Shown here one piece after another: positions 41,954 through 50,393 of a DNA stretch of 64,000 nucleotides. Both the position numbers and the translations under genes were made by a program. How positions within the stretch are numbered: position 1 is the stretch's first letter; each line of letters opens with the position of its first letter. The stretch spans positions 62,001-126,000 of the forward strand of contig NZ_NMUM01000023.1 of assembly GCF_002812805.1 (NCBI RefSeq). Direction: 5' to 3'. This stretch comes from Microbacterium lacus. Its GTDB lineage: Bacteria; Actinomycetota; Actinomycetes; Actinomycetales; Microbacteriaceae. The notes beneath the pieces are model-generated. The model saw only the letters and a list, made by a program, of their open reading frames with translations. It was not told the origin of the DNA and did not search any database.

Positions 41954-43414
41954 TCACCGGATGACGGGCTGCGCCTCGGCGTCGACGTCGGTGCGGTCGG
42001 TGAAGGCCTGCTTGGGCACGAAGGCCAGCAGGATCGCCGCAGCGAGGGCCGTCGCGCCGCAGACCACCCAGACGGTGATGTAGCCCGCGAATGACCCGGC
42101 CGTGCTGTCGACCGCCGCGCCCGTGGCGCCCTGAATGAGCGCGATTCCGAAGACGCAGGATGCGATCGCCCCACCGACGGTCTTGACCGAGTTGGTCAGG
42201 CCGGTCGCGACGCCCGTCTGGGTGCGAGGGGCAGCGGATGCGGCGGCCGCGGGGAGAGCTGCGACCAACGCGCCCGACCCGAAGCCAACGATGACCATGT
42301 TGGTCAGCACCTGCACGTAGGTGTCGTGGAATGGCAGGAACATGAGGAATCCGATGCCCACCAGGACGGACGCCCCCATCAGCGTGATGCGGGGCGTGAT
42401 CCTGCGCGCCACGGGTGCGAAGAGCAGGGCGCCCACGATCATGCCGATCAGGTACACCCCGATCAGCAGAGATGTCGCGAATCCGGCCGTCCCGAGCCCG
42501 TAACCGTAGACGTCGGGATCGGTGCGCGCGAAGGTCGACAGTGGCGCCTGAGCTCCGAGCACGCTCACGCCGAACAGTCCGGCGGTCAGGAACACGGGAC
42601 CGAGCGCGGGTGAACGGAACATGCGCACGTCGATCAGCGGGTCGTCGTGGCGCAGCTCCCACATCGCGAAGGGGATGACGAGCAGGATGCCGAGGACCAC
42701 GAGCGTCCACGACAGCACATCCGCCACGCCGTTCAGCCGTAGGAAGCTGAGCCCGCCGGTGAAGGCGATGAGCGCGAACGAGATCAGCACGAGGCCGACC
42801 GTGTCGAACCGTCCGCCGACGGGCTCGGGCGACTCCTTGACGCCGAACAGGATGACGAAGAAGCAGAGTACGACGGCCACCGCGGGGATGAGCAGCACCA
42901 CGGTGAGAGGAAGCGTGTCGATCAGCGCGCCACCGACGAGTGCCCCCGAGATCGCGCCCGCTTGGAGCGCCGCCACGAGCAGGCCCGCGGCCCGCGCGGT
43001 CAGCGAGGCTCGCCCCGGCATCGACCGCGAGCGCGACCAGATCAGGGCGATCTGCAGCGGAAGCCACACGACGTAGAAACCCTGCAGCGCCCAGGCCGCG
43101 AGGAAGATCGCGAACGAGTCGGTGAAGGGTAGGACGAGGGATGCCGCGGCCGTCACGGCGGTCGACACCAGAAGCATCCGCTTGTGTCCGACCATGTCGC
43201 CGAGCTTTGCCATCGCCGGCACGACCAGCGCCGAGAGCATGAGCTGCGACCCCTCGAGCCAGTTGACGTCGGCGTCGTTGATGTCGAGGTTGCGTGCGAT
43301 GTCGGTGAGCATCGGGGTGTAGTACCCCTGCAGGATGCCGCTCGTGAACTCCACGAACGCGAGAAATCCGACCACGCTGGCGAGGGCGCCCAGGGCTCCG
43401 GCACGAGGGTTCAT
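41954..43414 (-). CDS. MFS transporter, DHA2-like (14 helices)
   Basis: A 486-aa membrane protein with about 14 hydrophobic helices, the count of the DHA2 drug:proton antiporter group. The start of helix 1 (FLAFVEFTSGILQGYYTPML) and NWLEGSQLMLSALVVPAMAK with GDMVGHKRML after helix 2 fit motif A. ATG at 43414 is chosen because the 36 codons upstream are Ser/Arg-rich and unlike a transporter N-terminus. It is convergent with smpB (9 nt apart). The substrate is unknown. Confidence 0.85.
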   Translation of the reverse strand: MNPRAGALGALASVVGFLAFVEFTSGILQGYYTPMLTDIARNLDINDADVNWLEGSQLMLSALVVPAMAKLGDMVGHKRMLLVSTAVTAAASLVLPFTDSFAIFLAAWALQGFYVVWLPLQIALIWSRSRSMPGRASLTARAAGLLVAALQAGAISGALVGGALIDTLPLTVVLLIPAVAVVLCFFVILFGVKESPEPVGGRFDTVGLVLISFALIAFTGGLSFLRLNGVADVLSWTLVVLGILLVIPFAMWELRHDDPLIDVRMFRSPALGPVFLTAGLFGVSVLGAQAPLSTFARTDPDVYGYGLGTAGFATSLLIGVYLIGMIVGALLFAPVARRITPRITLMGASVLVGIGFLMFLPFHDTYVQVLTNMVIVGFGSGALVAALPAAAASAAPRTQTGVATGLTNSVKTVGGAIASCVFGIALIQGATGAAVDSTAGSFAGYITVWVVCGATALAAAILLAFVPKQAFTDRTDVDAEAQPVIR

Positions 43415-43439
43415 CGGTGCTCTCTCTGTTCGGGTGCGA

Positions 43440-44795
43440 TCACTGTAGCCGCTGCAGAAGCGTGCGGTGGAACAGTTCACCGCGCTCCAGCTCGGCGATC
43501 TCGACCCGCTCATCGACGCCATGGATCGATGCGCGTTGAGTGGATGACATCGCCAGCGGCGCGAAGCGGTAGACGGCGGGGGCGAAGCGATGGAAGTGGC
43601 GCGAGTCGGTGGCGGCCATCATCACGTAGGGCACGGTGCGAGCCGCGGGGTGCGAAGCGGCGACCGCCTCGGTGATGAGGGCGAACTGCGCATTGTCGGT
43701 GGGGGACTCGGGCGAGGGTTCGCTGCCCTCGACGACTTCGACCGTGACGAGCGGGTCGTGGATGCGGCGGCGAACGCGGCGCACGGTCGCGGCGACGGTG
43801 GAGCCGAGCGCGATGCGCAGGTTGAGGGTGACGGATGCCTGTGAGGGCAGCACGTTCGCGGCGGTTCCGCCCTCTTGCATCGTCGCGGCGACGGTTGTGC
43901 GGACAAGCGCCGCCGGCTCGCCGCCGAGCGCGGCGAAGACCTGCGCCGTGAGGGGTTTCGCCGTGGCGAGAACCCGCAGCAGGGTCCGCGCGGGTTGGGG
44001 TGTGCCGTCGGCGAAGAGTCCCAGCATCCGGGCGATTGCGCGTGGGGTGCGGGCCGGGAACGTGCGGGGTGTGAGCCGGTCGACGGCGCGGGCGACCCGG
44101 CCGACGGCTGTCAGGGTTGGGGGAGCGGATGCATGGCCCCCGTCGCCGCGTGCCGTCAGGCGGAGGGTTGCGATGCCTTTCTCGCCGACGCCGACCATCG
44201 CGGCCGTGCCCGCGACGAAGGGCAGGGGTGCGTCGACGACGGCGCCGCCCTCGTCGAGGACCAGCCATGGCACGATGCCGCGATCGCGAAGGGCTTTTGC
44301 GATCGTTTTTGCCGCATCGCCGAAGGTCTCTTCGTTGCCGCCGAGCGAGAGGTAGACGTCGCGGGCCGGGGTGAACCCCGTCGCGAGCAGGTTCTCGACG
44401 GCTTCGAGGGTGACGATCAGCGGCCCTTTGTCGTCGAGCGTGCCGCGGCCGTAGACCGAGCCATCCGATATTCGCCCTTCGAACGGTGGGTAGGTCCAGG
44501 CGTCGGTGGGGTCGACGGGGACGACGTCGTAGTGCGCCATGAGCACGACGGGGTGCTTCGGGTCGCTCGTAGGTATGCCGGGCCAGCGGAAGAGCAGGCC
44601 GAAGTCGGTGATGCGCTCGAGCTCGAGGTGGTCGTGGATGAGGGGGTAGAGCTCGGCGAGCAGGACGACGAATTCTTCGAAGGCTTGGGGACCGTGCTGG
44701 TCGAGCTCCGCGCTGACGGTCTCGAGCTGGATCATGCGGCTGAGGCGTTCGGCGATGCCGGGCCGGGCGGTGACGGGCTCGGACGTGTCGCTCAT
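43440..44795 (-). CDS. M20 family metallopeptidase
   Basis: A 451-aa di-zinc hydrolase of the M20/ArgE/CPG2 group. The metal ligands and catalytic residues are H88 (LMAHYDVVPVD), D121 (GRGTLDDKG), E155/E156 (GGNEETFGD) and a C-terminal His region. A dimerisation domain is inserted at about 190-310. It could be a dipeptidase or an N-acyl-amino-acid deacylase. Start ATG 44795, 7 nt after TAGGGT on this strand; an in-frame start six codons upstream would lie across that box. It lies upstream of and codirectional with the DHA2 transporter, with a 25-bp gap. Confidence 0.86.
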   Translation of the reverse strand: MSDTSEPVTARPGIAERLSRMIQLETVSAELDQHGPQAFEEFVVLLAELYPLIHDHLELERITDFGLLFRWPGIPTSDPKHPVVLMAHYDVVPVDPTDAWTYPPFEGRISDGSVYGRGTLDDKGPLIVTLEAVENLLATGFTPARDVYLSLGGNEETFGDAAKTIAKALRDRGIVPWLVLDEGGAVVDAPLPFVAGTAAMVGVGEKGIATLRLTARGDGGHASAPPTLTAVGRVARAVDRLTPRTFPARTPRAIARMLGLFADGTPQPARTLLRVLATAKPLTAQVFAALGGEPAALVRTTVAATMQEGGTAANVLPSQASVTLNLRIALGSTVAATVRRVRRRIHDPLVTVEVVEGSEPSPESPTDNAQFALITEAVAASHPAARTVPYVMMAATDSRHFHRFAPAVYRFAPLAMSSTQRASIHGVDERVEIAELERGELFHRTLLQRLQ

Positions 44796-44843
44796 GCTTG
44801 ACACCCTAGCCACGGGTCGGGGAATTGGTGGGGCTCAGCCGCG

Positions 44844-44930
44844 GGCCGTCCGCACGACGGATGCCCGACACGCCGTGCCGGGGTGCGTGGGACGGCGTGT
44901 CACGGTTCTGGTCGTGCGGATCGTACGGCC
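44844..44930. repeat. Nested palindromic element, CCGTCCGCACG family, copy 2
   Basis: The outer arms (GGCCGT-CCGCACGAC at 44844-44858 and GTCGTGCGG...ACGGCC at 44911-44930, with a 5-nt bulge) enclose a second perfect 10-bp inverted repeat (GACACGCCGT and ACGGCGTGTC, 44867-44901). It lies between the SIMPL and M20 genes. Confidence 0.6.
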
Positions 44931-44971
44931 GCGTGGAGACGGTTCGCGGGTGGATGGATCGGGTGAGCGGG

Positions 44972-45622
44972 TCAGCGCGCGGCGAACCGTGCCTCGACGC
45001 CGGCGGTGACCGTGATGTCCTGGGGTTGGAAGTCGAGTCCGGGCGACGCATCCGTTGCCATGGCGCGCATCATGCGGGGGCCGGGGTCGGCCTCGGGGCG
45101 TCCGAGCAGGCCGATGTCGGCGATTTCGAGCGGGGTGACGGAGGCGTGGCCGATGGCGTTGGCGTAGGCGCCGGCGCGAGAGACAGCGGTCTGAACGGCG
45201 TGGGCGGCGACCTCGGCCTCGACGGCGCGGCGGGTTGCGGATGTCAGTTGCCACGTGACTCCGCCGACCTGGACGCCCTCACGTTCGGCGACGGCGGATA
45301 CCCACCACGACAGGGCGGCGAAGTCGGTGAAGGTGGCGACGACCTCGACGCTCGCGTGGTGGATGAGGGGGAGTTGCTTTCCCTCGTTGTTCCAGGGGCG
45401 TTCGGCCCAGACGCTCGCGCGCTGGCTCGACCATTCACTCACCTCGCCGGATGCTTGGCGTGCGGCGAGCTCTTCACGTAGCGGTGCGGCGATCGCGGCG
45501 ATGCGTTCGACGACGGGGCCGCGCTCGGGTCCGTCGCAGCGGACGCTGAGGTGGACGACCCCCTCTTCGGGGGCGATTCGGGTTTCGTGTTCGCCGCGGA
45601 CGGTGATGATGACGTCGCTCAT
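44972..45622 (-). CDS. SIMPL domain (DUF541) protein
   Basis: A 216-aa protein with the SIMPL fold, seen in bacterial periplasmic/OMP26-like proteins and oxidative-stress proteins. N-terminal VIITVRGEHETRIAPEEGVV and the later VGGVTWQLTSATRR and RAGAYANAIG motifs are typical. There is no signal peptide, so this copy is cytoplasmic, as in other Actinobacteria. Molecular function is unknown. The gene stands alone between two repeat-bearing spacers. Confidence 0.82.
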   Translation of the reverse strand: MSDVIITVRGEHETRIAPEEGVVHLSVRCDGPERGPVVERIAAIAAPLREELAARQASGEVSEWSSQRASVWAERPWNNEGKQLPLIHHASVEVVATFTDFAALSWWVSAVAEREGVQVGGVTWQLTSATRRAVEAEVAAHAVQTAVSRAGAYANAIGHASVTPLEIADIGLLGRPEADPGPRMMRAMATDASPGLDFQPQDITVTAGVEARFAAR

Positions 45623-45781
45623 GCCTGCGACTCTAGGCGTTCGCGCTGGGTGGATGGCGTGCGGATGTGTGCGGATCGCGCGTCGGCGGAGGGCGCGCCT
45701 TCAGCATGCGATCGAGCTGTCACAGAACGTTCGATCTGGGACTCGGATGCAGCAGTTCGTGACAGTTCGGCGGGTTTGGCT

Positions 45782-45905
45782 CGGTCGTTGAGCGAGGAGC
45801 GCAGCGACGAGTCGAAACGTGTGTGCGGGCGCGGGGTTGTCGTTTCGTATCACGGAGACCCGCACTGAGCGAGCGAGGCGAGTCGAAGTGTCGCTCAACG
45901 ACCGG
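45782..45905. repeat. GAGCGAGGAGCGCAGC-family repeat cluster in a 312-bp spacer
   Basis: The 45623-45934 interval holds no credible gene. A 38-bp unit at 45782-45819 (CGGTCGTTGAGCGAGGAGCG, then CAGCGACGAGTCGAAACG) is followed by a shorter like-oriented copy (from 45866) and an inverted end CGCTCAACGACC (45892-45903). An inverted relative is at 52724-52757. The whole could fold as a long hairpin. Confidence 0.6.
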
Positions 45906-45934
45906 GGCGTCCCGTGCGCCAGGCATGGTGGTGC

Positions 45935-47290
45935 CTAGAAGGGTGGCGGGGGGCCTGTGGGGGTGAAGCGGACGCGGGAGGGTGGGTGGTCGATGTAGAT
46001 CTGGCCGGTGGGGCTGGTCCATTCGAGGACCCCGCCGCCGAGGTTTCGGACCTGCCAGGGGGTGGCGTGTTTGAGGGTGTGGTGGCGGCGGCAGAGGTGG
46101 TGGAGGTTGTGGGCGCAGGTGGTTCCGCCGTGGGCCCAATCCTTGCCGTGGTCGATGTCGCAGCGGTGGACGGGTTGGCGGCATCCGGGGAATCGGCAGT
46201 GTTCGTCGCGGGCGCGGAGGAAGCGTTTGAGGTCGGCGTTGGGGGTGTAGCGGTCGACGGCGAGGATGCCGCCCGTGATGGGGTCGCTGAGGACTCGGTC
46301 CCAGCCCGAGGTCATGCCGGCGAGGTGGCGGGCGGTGTCGATGTCGATGGGGGCGCGGCCGACGAGTTCGGCCGGGTCGTCGCTCAGCCCGGCGAGGGAG
46401 AGGGCGGGGACGGTGACGTGCACGATCGCGCGGATGGCGCCGAGTCCGCCGAACCCGAGCGAGGGGTCGGCCGCGGTGGTGGGGTCGTCTTGTGGGGCGC
46501 TGGTGAGCAGCATGTCGGCGACGATGTCGGCGCGGAGCTGGTCGATCGTGCGCGGGTCAGGGACTGACTGCGGCTCGTCCGCGGTCTCGTTTGCAGCCAC
46601 GGCGGCGGGCCCGAAGGACGCACCGGGCTGGGCGGCGGCGTTGCGGACGGCTCGGGCTTGTTGCGTCAGCCTGTCGTAGATGCCGTGGACGAGGGTGGCG
46701 GGGCCGACGTAGGTGAGTTCGCCCATTCCGTCCGCGCGGTCGGTGACGGTGACGGCGCGGTCGGCGCGGGCATCGCGGTGTCGTTCGGTGACGGTGCGGG
46801 GCTGGAACCGCTCCGCGAGAGCCTCGACCGCGGGGCGCAAGCGAGACGGCGAGAGGTTCTCGGCGCGAGCGACCGCTTCGGTAGCGAAAGTGATGCGGGC
46901 TTCGGCGTCCTGGATCGGGGTTCCGGCGTCGACGATGACGCGGGCGTGGCCGACGAAGATCCGCCCGGCTTCGAGGGCTTCGAGTACCGGCGTGAAATCC
47001 TCGGCGAGCACGACGGCGTCGTTGATCTGCCGTTGCACCGTGCGGTCGGATGCGCGGACCGCAAGCGCGAGCTCGGCCGCGATGGAGCGGAGGTGCATCT
47101 CCCGCTCCCGCGAATCTGAACGCAACACCGCCGAACGAGATGCCGCAAGCTCACCCGCCCCCGCGAGCAGTCGAACCTCCGCCGCGTGCACCTGTGCGGC
47201 CTGCTTGCGCAACGCCACGATTCCCTCGACTAGACCGAGGACGGGGGCGTCGTCGAGCGCCTCCCCAACCACGGTCTGATTCGAACTCAT
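45935..47290 (-). CDS. DUF222 / HNH endonuclease domain protein
   Basis: A 451-aa protein. The N-terminal two-thirds is a helical DUF222 (13E12-like) region. The C-terminus is an HNH nuclease module: CRFPGCRQPVHRCDIDHG, WAHGGTTCAHNLHHLCRRHH, with the zinc-binding cysteines and catalytic histidines present. Such proteins are multi-copy in Microbacteriaceae, and their biological role is unclear (possibly homing-like or defence-related). ATG at 47290 is used; the frame continues upstream for 18 unconserved codons. Confidence 0.88.
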   Translation of the reverse strand: MSSNQTVVGEALDDAPVLGLVEGIVALRKQAAQVHAAEVRLLAGAGELAASRSAVLRSDSREREMHLRSIAAELALAVRASDRTVQRQINDAVVLAEDFTPVLEALEAGRIFVGHARVIVDAGTPIQDAEARITFATEAVARAENLSPSRLRPAVEALAERFQPRTVTERHRDARADRAVTVTDRADGMGELTYVGPATLVHGIYDRLTQQARAVRNAAAQPGASFGPAAVAANETADEPQSVPDPRTIDQLRADIVADMLLTSAPQDDPTTAADPSLGFGGLGAIRAIVHVTVPALSLAGLSDDPAELVGRAPIDIDTARHLAGMTSGWDRVLSDPITGGILAVDRYTPNADLKRFLRARDEHCRFPGCRQPVHRCDIDHGKDWAHGGTTCAHNLHHLCRRHHTLKHATPWQVRNLGGGVLEWTSPTGQIYIDHPPSRVRFTPTGPPPPF

Positions 47291-47442
47291 GTTCGATACT
47301 CTACGGACGGTCTCCGACATCCAAAGCCCGAAAAACCCCGCCATTTCGGCCCAAAACGGGACTTCAGGATGAGAATTCTCTCACGTTCTCCCGGCCGGAG
47401 AAGAGGCCAAGAAATATCCCCGCACCAGGGTCGAGACCGCCG

Positions 47443-48069
47443 CTACGGCGTGAAACCGGGAGGGGCAGTGATCGAACCGAGCTCCGATTTGGTGCTCGCG
47501 TACCGTACCTGTCCGTCCACGAAGAGGTAGGTCGTGCCGTAGCCCTCAGCGTCAACGATCGGCATCATCTGGGCATCGTCGGCGGTGATGTAGATACCTT
47601 CCGCGGCGTCCTCGCGGCGCCAGCCGCCTTCGAGGATCAGGTCTGAGATCGTCGCCTCGGCGTCGGCGACCGGCGCCCATCCGAGCCACGTGAAGTTGTC
47701 GGTCGCGACGCTGTGGTCTTCCATCCACTGACACAGGATGCCGTCGGTGACCGGCTCGCCGGCGATCAGCCAGGTCTGGTCTCGAACTTGACCGGTCCAG
47801 CCGGCCGCTTGGTATCGCGCCAGCGCGTCGGGCGACATCGTGTTGTCACAGGTCAGCTCGATCGACGGCGCGGCGGGCGCGGCGTCGGATCCGGCTGAGG
47901 TGGACGGCGAGGCGGATCCGGCACCAGGCTCGGTGCTCGAGTCAGACGCGCTCGGGTTCGCCCCAGACACACTCGGGTCCGACGATCCGGCGGCGGTACA
48001 GCCCGCCAGCAAGACGGCGGCGGCAATACCCGCGCCGACCAAGAAAGTCCGGACGGTACGTCGATACAT
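47443..48069 (-). CDS. Lipoprotein, paralogue of the 58660-59244 gene
   Basis: A 208-aa exported lipoprotein. It has a basic N-terminus, a hydrophobic signal, lipobox LLAGC (Cys near 24), and a Ser/Pro/Thr/Gly linker (to about 68). A globular domain follows, with two cysteines (ELTCDN and ILCQWM) that could form a disulfide. The domain shares several blocks with the second lipoprotein: AGW, DG-L-C-W, EGGW, AEG-YIT and DGYG-T-LF. Function unknown; a binding or anchoring role is possible. Confidence 0.78.
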   Translation of the reverse strand: MYRRTVRTFLVGAGIAAAVLLAGCTAAGSSDPSVSGANPSASDSSTEPGAGSASPSTSAGSDAAPAAPSIELTCDNTMSPDALARYQAAGWTGQVRDQTWLIAGEPVTDGILCQWMEDHSVATDNFTWLGWAPVADAEATISDLILEGGWRREDAAEGIYITADDAQMMPIVDAEGYGTTYLFVDGQVRYASTKSELGSITAPPGFTP

Positions 48070-48223
48070 GGCTCATCCCCATTCGCCTGGGCGCGTCAGC
48101 GCCTGGTCCCCCCGCGCCGCGGGCTCCCCGGCCCCCAGCGCGTCGCTTCCGACAATAGGACAGCCGCCCCACACCTCGCACGCACGCCCGCAACACGAGA
48201 CGAAAAAGAAATCTCGACCACCT

Positions 48224-48251
48224 GCATCCGCGAACCGGTCCCAAACGGAAC
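48224..48251 (+). promoter_or_regulatory. Possible ECF promoter of the DUF4397-sortase-sigma operon
   Basis: GCATCC (48224-48229), 16 nt, CGGAAC (48246-48251), 48 nt before the DUF4397 gene. It resembles the SigK consensus (CCATCC-N16/17-CGAATA), which would fit the SigK/RskA-like pair encoded downstream. GCATCC is a common hexamer in this genome, so the match is weak. Confidence 0.3.
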
Positions 48252-48299
48252 AACTCTTCAGACGGCGCGAAGAGCTCGCGCCCCGTGAAGGAGGACAAC

Positions 48300-49121
48300 G
48301 TGCGCAAGACAATTGCTGCCGGCATTGCTGTCGGTGTCGTCGCCGCCGTGGGATTCATCACCCCCGCGAGCGCGATCTCGTCAACCACCGCCGACCTTTC
48401 GGTGCTGCATGCCGTACCCGACACTCCCGTCGACGTCTACGTCAACGGTGACCTGACGCTCGACGACTTCCAGCCCGGTGACCTCGCCGGCCCGCTCGAT
48501 CTGCCCGCCGGTGACTACGAAGTCGCCATCACGGCACCGGATGCTGCGGATGCCAGCGCCCCCGTCATCGGTCCCATCACCCTGACCCTTGCCGCGAACA
48601 CCAGCTACACCGCCGTGGCGCACCTGGACGAGGCCGGCGCACCTACGGCGACCCTGTTCACCAACGACATCAGCACCACCGCCGCGGGCGAGGGTCGTCT
48701 GACGGTTCGTCACGTCGCCGCGGCCCCGGCCGTCGACATCCTCGCCGGCGGCACGCCCGTCGTCGAAGACCTCACGAACCCGAACGAGGCGACGCTGAAC
48801 CTGGCCGCCGGTGTGGTCCCCGCCTCTGTGGCGCTGGCCGGCACGACCGACCCCGTGATCGGACCCGCAGACGTCGACGTTCAGGAAGGCGTTCTGACGA
48901 TCGTCTACGCCTGGGGCAGCGCGGCCGATGAGAACCTCGCCCTCGCGGTGCAGACCATCACCGGCCTGCACTCTTCGCCCGACAGCGTCAACTCGGGCTC
49001 GGCCGGACTTGTCGCAGAGAACGGCCCCGCGCCGATCGTCTGGGGCATCGGCATCATCCTGGCCCTCGGCGCGGCGGTCGCGGCCGCCCTGGGCTTCCGG
49101 TCAGTCCGCTCGCGCGGCTGA
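48300..49121 (+). CDS. Secreted, membrane-anchored DUF4397 protein
   Basis: A 273-aa surface protein. It has a Sec signal peptide (cleavage near TPASA-IS, about residue 26), two tandem DUF4397-like beta domains (STTADLSVLHAVPDTPVDVY and GRLTVRHVAAAPAVDILAGG), and a C-terminal membrane helix (IVWGIGIILALGAAVAAALG) with a basic end (RSVRSRG). This is a cell-wall-sorting layout, but the usual LPXTG is not seen; LVAENG precedes the helix. The GTG start is fixed by GAAGGAGG. It is the first gene of a cassette with sortase, sigma and anti-sigma factors. Confidence 0.85.
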   Translation: MRKTIAAGIAVGVVAAVGFITPASAISSTTADLSVLHAVPDTPVDVYVNGDLTLDDFQPGDLAGPLDLPAGDYEVAITAPDAADASAPVIGPITLTLAANTSYTAVAHLDEAGAPTATLFTNDISTTAAGEGRLTVRHVAAAPAVDILAGGTPVVEDLTNPNEATLNLAAGVVPASVALAGTTDPVIGPADVDVQEGVLTIVYAWGSAADENLALAVQTITGLHSSPDSVNSGSAGLVAENGPAPIVWGIGIILALGAAVAAALGFRSVRSRG

Positions 49122-49155
49122 CATCCGATAGGGCGAGCAACAGGAGAGCATCACG

Positions 49156-49788
49156 ATGAACCGAGTCCCCCCGCTCATCGTCGCGGTGTTGTTGCTCGCC
49201 CTGACGGGATGTTCGCTCGCCCCCGCCCAACTCCCGGACGCGGGGGCGAGCGACGCCCCAACCCCCACTCCCACCCCGGCTCCCACCGCCGTGGTCGACG
49301 TACCCCGCACGTCGAGTGCGGTGCCGCCGGTCGTCGATCCCGTGGCGCCGGTGCGGGTGCAGGTGCCGTCGGCATCGATCGACATGTCGATCAGGCCCGT
49401 CGGAATCGAGGACGGCGGCTTCATGGAGCTGCCGCCCGAGCCGACCGTTGCCGGCTGGTACCGCTTCGGCGCCTACCCCGCCGAGGGCGCCGGCAACACC
49501 GTTCTCGCGGCTCATGTCGACTCGCGCGTCTATGGAATCGGTCCGCTGTCCAACCTCCGAAACCTCGCGGCAGGCACCGAAGTGCAGGTCGAAAGCGAAG
49601 ACGGCGGGATGACGCGTTACGCCGTCGAAAGCGTCACCTACTATCCGCGGTCGCAGCTGCCGACCGAGCAGCTCTTCGTTCGCGACGGTGCCCCCGCCCT
49701 CGTGCTGATCACGTGCGGCGGCAGTTTTGATGCGGCCACGCGCTCGTACAGCGATAACGTGGTCGCCATCGCCCGGCCGATCGCATGA
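49156..49788 (+). CDS. Class E/F sortase with lipoprotein-type signal
   Basis: A 210-aa extracytoplasmic transpeptidase. The catalytic residues are H120 (LAAHVDS), C187 (LVLITCGG) and R196 (ATRSYSDNVV). The N-terminus has a lipobox (LTGC, Cys19) followed by a Thr/Pro linker, so the enzyme is probably tethered by lipid rather than by a helix. It lies 34 nt after the DUF4397 gene, its likeliest substrate, and is coupled to the sigma factor gene. Confidence 0.87.
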   Translation: MNRVPPLIVAVLLLALTGCSLAPAQLPDAGASDAPTPTPTPAPTAVVDVPRTSSAVPPVVDPVAPVRVQVPSASIDMSIRPVGIEDGGFMELPPEPTVAGWYRFGAYPAEGAGNTVLAAHVDSRVYGIGPLSNLRNLAAGTEVQVESEDGGMTRYAVESVTYYPRSQLPTEQLFVRDGAPALVLITCGGSFDAATRSYSDNVVAIARPIA

Positions 49789-49838
49789 CCGGGCGAACGA
49801 CCCGCGGCGCCGCGCGTCACATCCGAAAGGTCAACGGC

Positions 49839-50393
49839 ATGGATGCCGATCCTGAACAGTCACTCGACGCGAGATTTCGCGCGGGAGATGAGCGCTCGCT
49901 CGAAGAGGTGTACCGGCGCTGGTCGCCGGTCGTTTACACACTCGCTCTCCGCTCGCTCGCGGACACCTCGGATGCCGAGGACGTCACCCAAAAGACCTTC
50001 GTCGCCGCCTGGACCGGACGCGAATCCTACGATCCCGCAAAGGCCGCCCTGGCAACGTGGATCATCACGATCGCAAAGCGCCGCATCGCCGACACGCACG
50101 AGGCTCGCGCCCGGGTCAGGCGCTTGCAGGAGCAGCTGGAACGGGTGACACATCCGGATCACCTGGTGGCCGCGCCATCCGTCGACCTGGCCGAAACTCT
50201 GCTCGTGGCGCAGGAGATCGAACGACTGGAACCGGATGCTCGGGCCGTCGTGCGACTCGCCTTCTTCGACGACCTCACCCACCAACAGATCTCAGCCAGA
50301 CTCGATATGCCTGTAGGTACCGTGAAGAGCCACATCCGCCGAAGTCTGACCCGAATGCGCACCAGATTGGAGGCCGTCGATGTCGCACCGTGA
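49839..50393 (+). CDS. ECF RNA polymerase sigma factor (SigK-like)
   Basis: A 184-aa ECF sigma factor with region 2 (SLEEVYRRWSPVVYTLALRS, DAEDVTQKTFVAAW) and region 4 (LEPDARAVVRLAFFDDLTHQQ, GTVKSHIRRSLTRMR). ATG at 49839 is preferred because GAAAGG precedes it and the conserved domain begins soon after. An in-frame ATG at 49785 overlaps the sortase stop (ATGA) but has no Shine-Dalgarno, so coupling from there remains possible (202 aa). It is followed by its anti-sigma factor. Confidence 0.9.
   Translation: MDADPEQSLDARFRAGDERSLEEVYRRWSPVVYTLALRSLADTSDAEDVTQKTFVAAWTGRESYDPAKAALATWIITIAKRRIADTHEARARVRRLQEQLERVTHPDHLVAAPSVDLAETLLVAQEIERLEPDARAVVRLAFFDDLTHQQISARLDMPVGTVKSHIRRSLTRMRTRLEAVDVAP

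Noticed and set aside
49817..49832. CACATCCGAAAGG near the sigma factor start as another end of the 90-bp element
   Set aside because: Only about 11 bases match, no inverted partner lies about 90 bp away, and the GAAAGG is better explained as the ribosome-binding site.
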